In this document: positions 59,702 through 64,000 of the stretch, in pieces
How positions within the stretch are numbered: position 1 is the stretch's first letter
Layout: the number at the start of each line of letters is the position of its first letter
Assembly (NCBI GenBank): GCA_030433805.1
Contig: JARUXA010000019.1
Location: 1-64,000, forward strand
From: Sphingomonas sp. PsM26
Lineage (GTDB): Bacteria; Pseudomonadota; Alphaproteobacteria; Sphingomonadales; Sphingomonadaceae
Reading direction: 5' to 3'
Length of the DNA stretch: 64,000 nucleotides
Translations under genes and position numbers: made by a program
The notes under the pieces: generated by a model
What the model was told of the DNA's origin: nothing
What the model saw: only the letters and a program-made list of their open reading frames with translations
The model's database searches: none

Positions 59702-60019
59702 TCACCGTACCACCTTCGCCAGAGCTTTGGTCAGTTCGTTGCGCATCGCCGCGTAATCACGCTCGATTCCGCCGCTCCGCCCGATCAGCACGTGATCGGC
59801 ACCGGGCACGCCGGCCTCCGGTAGCAGATCGCGCGCCAAGGCACGCAGCCGGCGCTTGAGCCGGTTGCGGATGACGGAGTTGCCGACTTTCTTGGTGACG
59901 GTAAACCCCACGCGCATCGCCGGGGAGCCATCGTCGCGCCGTCGCATCAACAGGACGAATCCCGGCATAGGCGCGCGTTTCCCCGCATTTGCGGCGAGGA
60001 AATCGGCGCGGCGCGCCAT
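59702..60019 (-). CDS. rnpA: Ribonuclease P protein component
   Basis: A 105-residue RnpA that binds the RNase P RNA and helps process tRNA 5' ends. The RNR motif is 'GNSVIRNRLKRRLRALAR', preceded by 'RVGFTVTKKVGNS'. The start is taken as ATG at 60019 ('MARRADFLAANAG'); in-frame GTG codons upstream could give a longer protein. It is between rpmH and yidD. Confidence 0.92.
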   Translation of the reverse strand: MARRADFLAANAGKRAPMPGFVLLMRRRDDGSPAMRVGFTVTKKVGNSVIRNRLKRRLRALARDLLPEAGVPGADHVLIGRSGGIERDYAAMRNELTKALAKVVR

Positions 60020-60051
60020 CGTCTCGATGGTCGCGCCGCGTAAATCCCGGT

Positions 60052-60186
60052 TTACGCCGACAGCTTCTTGCGGCCGCGGTTGCGGCGGGCGCGAATCACG
60101 TTGCGGCCACCCGGGGTCGCCATGCGCGAGCGGAACCCGTGGCGGCGTGCACGCACCAGATTGCTCGGCTGAAAGGTCCGCTTCAT
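60052..60186 (-). CDS. rpmH: 50S ribosomal protein L34
   Basis: A 44-residue basic protein reading MKRTFQPSNLVRARRHGFRS at the N-terminus and ending GRKKLSA, a perfect fit to L34. It is too short for routine ORF lists but certain by sequence and by position at the head of the rnpA-yidD-yidC-engB cluster. Only 32 bases separate it from rnpA. Confidence 0.98.
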   Translation of the reverse strand: MKRTFQPSNLVRARRHGFRSRMATPGGRNVIRARRNRGRKKLSA

Positions 60187-60210
60187 CGTTCATTCCCTAG
60201 GACTGCAAAC

Positions 60211-60236
60211 AGAAAAGGGCCGCCACGCGGACGGCC
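60211..60236 (-). terminator. Terminator-like hairpin upstream of rpmH
   Basis: On the minus strand a GC stem (60236-60229 and 60224-60218, one bulged base) is followed by CTTTTCT. It is placed to end the PGPGW gene transcript before rpmH. A TTGACT sequence overlaps that gene's stop codon further upstream. Confidence 0.5.
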
Positions 60237-60273
60237 TCGTAAGCGGTTCCCCTATGCAAAAAGGGCGGCCTAG

Positions 60274-60561
60274 TCAATTGCGCGCCTCATCAATTGCGCG
60301 GGCACGCGCTCGGCGGCGCGCCGCACTGCGTCGTCGGAGCCCCATGTCGGCATAATGACCGAACCGCGGCCAGCGCCGCTTGGCCTGCGCGAACCGCTTC
60401 CTCGCCCACAGGGAGTTTTGCAACATCAGCGCAAGCCCCGCAGCGAACACGAAGATTCCGCCGGGCCCGGGAATCGCACCGATGATCGGCGACACGATCA
60501 CCACGATCACGCCGAGCGCGAACAGGGTCAGCCGAAGCGCTGGATGGCGGGAGGGTCGCAT
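60274..60561 (-). CDS. PGPGW-type small membrane protein
   Basis: A 95-residue protein with one or two hydrophobic segments. It contains the 'GAIPGPGGIFVFAAGLALMLQ' motif of the PGPGW putative transmembrane family and a basic C-terminal tail of Arg/Ala ('RRRSAARRRARARAIDEARN'). The ATG at 60561 follows GGGTCGC. No function is known. A much longer frame through this region is a shadow of comM. Confidence 0.8.
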   Translation of the reverse strand: MRPSRHPALRLTLFALGVIVVIVSPIIGAIPGPGGIFVFAAGLALMLQNSLWARKRFAQAKRRWPRFGHYADMGLRRRSAARRRARARAIDEARN

Positions 60562-60654
60562 GGATACAGCATGTGGGAAGCGCGCGGCACTTGGCAAGGT
60601 GGTGGACTTCGCGGGCGGCTGGGTTAAGCCCGTCGCAGGCCCGGGGGGGAAGCG

Positions 60655-62160
60655 ATGGTAGCGAGCGTGTCCACGGTGGCATATCTGGGGCTGGAAGCGC
60701 GCGCCGTGGAGGTGCAGGTGCAGCTCATCCCCGGGTTGCCGGCGTTCAATCTGGTTGGGCTCGGTGACAAGGCGGTCGGCGAAAGTCGCGAGCGGGTGCG
60801 CGGGGCGATCGCGTCGATGGGACTGGCGCTGCCGCCCAAGCGGATCGTGGTCAATCTGTCCCCCGCCGATCTCCCCAAGGAAGGCTCGCATTTCGATCTG
60901 CCGATCGCGCTGGCGTTGCTGGCGGCGATGGGGATCGTCGATGCGGAGGATCTTGGCGACTATGTCGTGGTGGGTGAACTCGGGCTCGACGCGCGGATCG
61001 CGCCGTCGCCGGGTGTGTTGCTCGCGGCGCTGCATGCGTCCGAACTGGGCAAGGGGCTGATCTGTCCGATCGCGCAGGGCGCGGAAGCGGCGTGGGCGGG
61101 GCAGGGGGTGCTGGCGGCACCCGACATCTTGTCCTTGATCAATCACTTCAAGGGCCACGGCCTGCTCGCAGCCCCACGTCCGGGCGAGACCGAGCCAGTC
61201 GCGCGCGGACCCGATCTTGCACAGGTAAAGGGGCAGGAAACCGCCAAGCGCGCGCTGGAGATTGCGGCAGCGGGTGGGCACAACCTCATCATGGTCGGGC
61301 CGCCGGGGTCGGGCAAGTCGCTGATGGCGTCCTGTCTGCCGGGCATCCTCCCGCCACTCGATGCGGCTGAAGCGCTCGAAGTGTCGATGGTCGCGAGCGT
61401 GGCGGGGACGCTGACCGGCGGACGGCTGACGCGTGCGCGGCCATTCCGTGCGCCGCATCATTCGGCGTCGATGGCGGCGCTGGTCGGGGGCGGGCTGAAG
61501 GTAAAGCCGGGGGAGGTGAGCCTCGCGCATCTCGGCGTGCTGTTCCTCGACGAACTGCCCGAGTTCCAGCGTGTAGTCCTCGATTCGCTGCGGCAGCCGC
61601 TTGAGACGGGAACGGTCAGCGTGGCGCGGGCGAATGCGCACGTTACGTTTCCGGCGCGCGTGCAGTTGATCGCGGCGATGAACCCGTGTCGGTGCGGGCA
61701 CCTTGGCGACGCCACGCGCGCCTGTTCGCGCGCGCCGCGGTGTGCGGTGGATTATCAGGCGAAGGTGTCGGGTCCGCTGCTCGACCGGATCGATCTGCAC
61801 GTCGAGGTGCAGGCGGTGAGCGCCGCGGACCTGGTTCTGCCGCCGCCCGCAGAAGGGTCCGCCGAGGTCGCCGCGCGCGTGGCCGCGGCGCGAACGATCC
61901 AGCGCGAGCGTTATGCCGAAGAGGGCGTGCGCACCAACGCCGAGGCGGACGGTGCCCTGCTTGACCGCGTCGCGACGCCGGATGCGGCGGGGCGCGCATT
62001 GCTCGCACAGGCGTCGGAGGCGATGCGACTGTCGGCGCGGGGCTATACGCGCGTGCTGCGGACGGCGCGGACGATCGCGGACCTGGCAGGGGTTGAGGGG
62101 GTTACCCGGCTGCACGTGGCGGAGGCGCTGAGCTATCGGCGGCGGGGGGCGGTGAATTGA
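60655..62160 (+). CDS. comM: YifB/ComM-family Mg-chelatase-like AAA+ ATPase
   Basis: A 501-residue ATPase. The N-terminal Lon-protease-like domain ('VEVQVQLIPGLPAFNLVGLGDKAVGESRERVRGAI'-type) precedes the AAA+ module with Walker A GPPGSGKS and Walker B in 'GVLFLDELPEF', plus 'FRAPHHSASMAALVGGG' and the Zn-like Cys cluster 'NPCRCGHLGDATRACSRAPRC'. ComM is a helicase that promotes branch migration during natural transformation. No other com genes are in the window. The start follows a GGGGGGAAGCG ribosome site. Confidence 0.93.
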   Translation: MVASVSTVAYLGLEARAVEVQVQLIPGLPAFNLVGLGDKAVGESRERVRGAIASMGLALPPKRIVVNLSPADLPKEGSHFDLPIALALLAAMGIVDAEDLGDYVVVGELGLDARIAPSPGVLLAALHASELGKGLICPIAQGAEAAWAGQGVLAAPDILSLINHFKGHGLLAAPRPGETEPVARGPDLAQVKGQETAKRALEIAAAGGHNLIMVGPPGSGKSLMASCLPGILPPLDAAEALEVSMVASVAGTLTGGRLTRARPFRAPHHSASMAALVGGGLKVKPGEVSLAHLGVLFLDELPEFQRVVLDSLRQPLETGTVSVARANAHVTFPARVQLIAAMNPCRCGHLGDATRACSRAPRCAVDYQAKVSGPLLDRIDLHVEVQAVSAADLVLPPPAEGSAEVAARVAAARTIQRERYAEEGVRTNAEADGALLDRVATPDAAGRALLAQASEAMRLSARGYTRVLRTARTIADLAGVEGVTRLHVAEALSYRRRGAVN

Positions 62161-62228
62161 ACGAAGCTGTCGTCCCGCTGCATCAGGGTGTTGCAGCGCC
62201 GCCAAGCTTGCGCTAGCGGAGCTTGCGT

Positions 62229-62313
62229 GCGGGCGTGGTGGAACTGGTAGACGCGCCGGACTCAAAATCCGGTTCCGCAAGGAGTGTCGGTTCGATTCCG
62301 ACCGCCCGCACCA
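62229..62313 (+). tRNA. tRNA-Leu (anticodon CAA)
   Basis: An 85-base class II tRNA: acceptor GCGGGCG/CGCCCGC with encoded CCA, a D arm with GGTAGACGC, and the T arm GGTTCGATTCC. The anticodon stem CCGGA/TCCGG carries the loop CTCAAAA, giving CAA at 62263-62265, which reads UUG. It follows comM by about 70 bases. Confidence 0.97.
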
Positions 62314-62378
62314 CCTTTCCGGCCAAGCGCCCGGCCGAGCGCATTGTCGCTCGTGCCCGGGATCGCTAGCCTCCCGAT

Positions 62379-62978
62379 ATGCCACGCGCGCTGAAAGTCT
62401 TTCGCACCCCGATCGGGTTTCACGACGCCTATGTTGCGGCTCCTACCAAGAAGGCTGCGCTCGAAGCGTGGGGTAGTACGCACGACCTGTTCGCACGCGG
62501 GGTCGCGGAGATCGTCACCGATCCGGCGTTGACGGAGGAACCGCTTGCCGCGCCGGGGAAGGTCATCAAGCGATCGCGCGGGACGACCGCGGAGCAGATC
62601 GCGGCGTTGCCCACAGTGGAACGGCCCGATCGCGCCGCAAGTGGCGACGAGGATGAGCCCCAGCGTTCCACCTCCGCAAAGGCCAAGGTCAAAACGCCTG
62701 CCAAACCGAAAGTCAGGCCCAAGCCACCACCGCCGCGACCATCGCCAGACACGCTCGAAGCCGCCGAGGCGGAACTGGAGGCAGCGGGCCGTCGGCATGA
62801 GGACGATACACGGACCCTCGCCCGCGAACAGGCCGCGCTGGACCGGCGGCGTCGTGATCTGGAGCGGGCCCAGGCGGCGGAGCGCGCCAAGTTGCAAGAG
62901 GCGGTCGACCGTGCGGACACGGCCTATGCCGCGGCGCTCAAGCGCTGGCGCGCGGCGCGGGCAGGCGACGGGGACTGA
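62379..62978 (+). CDS. Coiled-coil protein of unknown function
   Basis: A 199-residue cytoplasmic protein. The N-terminal ~60 residues are a compact domain ('LKVFRTPIGFHDAYVAAPTKKAALEAWG'-type) seen in sphingomonads. Then comes a Lys/Pro-rich linker ('KVKTPAKPKVRPKPPPPRPS') and a C-terminal coiled coil (residues ~125-190, many Arg, Glu, Ala heptads). No known function. The gene stands between tRNA-Leu and DUF1810 in the same direction. Confidence 0.72.
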   Translation: MPRALKVFRTPIGFHDAYVAAPTKKAALEAWGSTHDLFARGVAEIVTDPALTEEPLAAPGKVIKRSRGTTAEQIAALPTVERPDRAASGDEDEPQRSTSAKAKVKTPAKPKVRPKPPPPRPSPDTLEAAEAELEAAGRRHEDDTRTLAREQAALDRRRRDLERAQAAERAKLQEAVDRADTAYAAALKRWRAARAGDGD

Positions 62979-63027
62979 CGAACCCTTCGCCATGCGCTCG
63001 CGTTGATACGCGAACGGCAAGGACGCG

Positions 63028-63453
63028 ATGATGACGGGATATGATCTGGAGCGGTTCACCACGGCGCAAGCGGGGGTGTTCGACACCGCGCTGGCCGAGA
63101 TCCGGGCCGGGGCGAAGCGCACCCACTGGATGTGGTTCATCTTTCCGCAGATTGCCGGGCTCGGCAACAGCCCGACCGCACGCCATTTCGCGATTGCCTC
63201 GCTGGACGAGGCGCGCGCCTATCTCGCTGACGGGGTGTTGGGGCCGCGCTATCTCTCCGCCGTCGAGGTGTTGCAGGCATTGTCGGGCGGAACCGCGCAA
63301 GGCGTGTTTGGCGGGATTGATGCGATCAAGCTGCGGTCATCGCTGACGCTGTTCGAGGCGGCGGGGGCGCCTGCGGTGGTCGGGGAGGCGCTGGACCGCT
63401 GGTTTGGTGGTGAGCGCGATGCCCGGACTTTGGAGATTGTCGGGCGGCGGTAG
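63028..63453 (+). CDS. DUF1810 family protein
   Basis: A 141-residue protein fitting DUF1810 over its whole length, with 'YDLERFTTAQAGVFDTALAEI', 'KRTHWMWFIFPQIAGLGNSPTA' and a C-terminal 'FGGIDAIKLRSSLTLFEAAG'. The family is cytoplasmic and uncharacterised. The start is one of two ATG codons. It converges on the small membrane protein at 63580. Confidence 0.88.
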   Translation: MMTGYDLERFTTAQAGVFDTALAEIRAGAKRTHWMWFIFPQIAGLGNSPTARHFAIASLDEARAYLADGVLGPRYLSAVEVLQALSGGTAQGVFGGIDAIKLRSSLTLFEAAGAPAVVGEALDRWFGGERDARTLEIVGRR

Positions 63454-63529
63454 GGTGGCTTCGACTTTGCTCGGCCCAAATGGATGTTGCCGGCCCGGAT
63501 TCTGGTGGACCCTTGTGCCAGGGATACAG

Positions 63530-63563
63530 GCTACCCCGTCACGCTTAAGCGTAACGGGGTAGC
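63530..63563. terminator. Near-perfect palindrome between convergent genes
   Basis: A 34-base palindrome GCTACCCCGT ... ACGGGGTAGC with an AAGC/GCTT centre and one mismatch. It stands between DUF1810 (+) and the minus-strand small protein. It lacks T runs, so termination is inferred. Confidence 0.5.
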
Positions 63564-63579
63564 GAAACGCGGTGCGGCT

Positions 63580-63822
63580 TTAAAGATCCACGCCCGCGGC
63601 GATGGCTTCCAACTTGCGGATGCGTTCCTTGAGGTCCGCAATCTCGATCCGCGCGCTGGCGTTGGGAAGCGCGGGGCCGGCATTGGCATCGCCGACGGCA
63701 TGCAGCTGTTCCAGCTTGTAGGACAGCCAGCCGCGCCAGCCGGTGAGCGTGGCGAAGGTCAGCATCGCGAGGCCGGCCAGCCCGGCGACCGCGATCGTCA
63801 TGTAGAAATTGGGGTCGGTCAT
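63580..63822 (-). CDS. Small membrane protein with C-terminal coiled coil
   Basis: An 80-residue protein with one membrane segment ('YMTIAVAGLAGLAMLTFATLTG') and a short coiled coil at the end ('ARIEIADLKERIRKLEAIAAG'). The ATG at 63822 is preferred because AGGAG stands eight bases upstream; an ATG at 63849 overlaps the previous stop codon. It shares the LKERI-x2-LE-x-IA pattern with the partial gene just upstream. Confidence 0.65.
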   Translation of the reverse strand: MTDPNFYMTIAVAGLAGLAMLTFATLTGWRGWLSYKLEQLHAVGDANAGPALPNASARIEIADLKERIRKLEAIAAGVDL

Positions 63823-63845
63823 GATCCCTGCTCCTGCCAAGGTGG

Positions 63846-64000
63846 TCATGGACGGTCGCGCAGCTTCTCGATCTCGCGATCGAGGCGGGCGCCGCTGTCG
63901 TTGTTTTCGGTTGCGAGCCGTTCGAGGACGGCGATCCGCTCCTTGAGCGCGCGGATCTCGTCGCGCTGGCGCTGGGCGTCGGCGCTGTCCTGCTGCGGCT
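63846..64000 (-). CDS. Partial coiled-coil protein, start beyond the window
   Basis: The C-terminal ~50 residues only are present: an Arg/Glu-rich coiled coil containing 'DEIRALKERIAVLERLA' and ending 'REIEKLRDRP'. The stop codon (63848-63846) overlaps an ATG of the next gene. Its C-terminal motif resembles that gene, so the two may be paralogues or partners. Small membrane proteins with such tails often lie near phage-shock genes in sphingomonads, but I cannot verify this here. Confidence 0.55.
   Translation of the reverse strand, partial: PQQDSADAQRQRDEIRALKERIAVLERLATENNDSGARLDREIEKLRDRP

Noticed and set aside
1..64000. CRISPR arrays, insertion sequences, prophage and rRNA genes
   Set aside because: No regularly spaced direct repeats, transposase, integrase or phage structural genes, and no rRNA signature were seen on either strand.

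Overview
The window is high-GC, gene-dense chromosomal DNA from an alphaproteobacterium, most likely Sphingomonas or a close relative in the Sphingomonadaceae. The evidence is: a sphingomonad-type TonB-dependent receptor; four genes encoding PEPxxWA-CTERM tails; the TIGR-type PA0069 radical SAM protein; a candidate EcfG-type (GGAAC/CGTT) stress promoter; and the rpmH-rnpA-yidD-yidC-engB order. No prophage, insertion sequence, CRISPR array or rRNA operon is visible. Two tRNA-Leu genes (UAG and CAA) are present. The first ~135 bases are C/G homopolymer runs and look like a poor-quality sequence end.

Layout. 0.2-5.4 kb: SWIB and DUF2945 proteins, a TonB-dependent receptor, and a folE/pteridine-reductase/folB operon with overlapping start and stop codons. 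5.5-14.2 kb: branched-chain amino acid block (leuA with a candidate leucine leader peptide; miaA-ilvB-ilvN-ilvC on the minus strand), a BLUF photoreceptor, YceI, and serB head-to-head with miaA. 14.4-19.6 kb: a TPR/SPOR protein, a radical SAM protein, a cupredoxin-fold protein without copper ligands, and pyrB with a catalytically dead dihydroorotase-like partner. 19.8-25.7 kb: an HWE histidine kinase with a single-domain receiver, a PEP-CTERM protein, ruvX, a DUF3089 hydrolase and a DUF4153 membrane protein. 25.8-29.8 kb: gatC-gatA-[vapB-vapC]-gatB, a toxin-antitoxin pair embedded in the tRNA amidotransferase operon by stop/start overlaps. 30-36 kb: small disordered proteins, tRNA-Leu(UAG), and the tig-clpP-clpX proteostasis block. 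36-44 kb: hemW, a CAP lipoprotein, a PEP-CTERM protein, rdgB-rph, TonB, and an SRPBCC/ADH/SDR operon behind a possible EcfG promoter. 44-50 kb: hrcA-grpE, a lower-GC glycosyltransferase, threonine synthase and dapE. 50-57 kb: a PEP-CTERM gene with a good sigma-54 -24/-12 box, a cupin, a GST, a ClC channel, a ygiB/ygiC-like pair with osmC, and a 5'-truncated PEP-CTERM pseudogene. 57-60.6 kb: engB-yidC-yidD-rnpA-rpmH (minus strand). 60.6-64 kb: comM, tRNA-Leu(CAA), DUF1810 and small coiled-coil proteins running off the window.

How the parts fit. Most of the content is housekeeping: folate/pterin, Leu/Ile/Val, pyrimidine, Lys/Thr and Ser synthesis, tRNA charging and modification, protein folding and degradation, and membrane insertion. 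Accessory material is scattered as single genes. Two families of large intergenic palindromes recur. One (GGCGAAGGCCGGGGCCCAG arms) occurs four times, three of them exactly at convergent gene ends, so it probably works as a mobile REP-like terminator. The other (pyrimidine-rich CCCCTCCC arms) lies between genes of the ilv block.

Most notable observations: the vapBC insertion that couples a toxin gene to gatB; the leuA leader peptide; the sigma-54 promoter in front of one PEP-CTERM gene; the REP-like palindromes; and the truncated PEP-CTERM gene abutting osmC.
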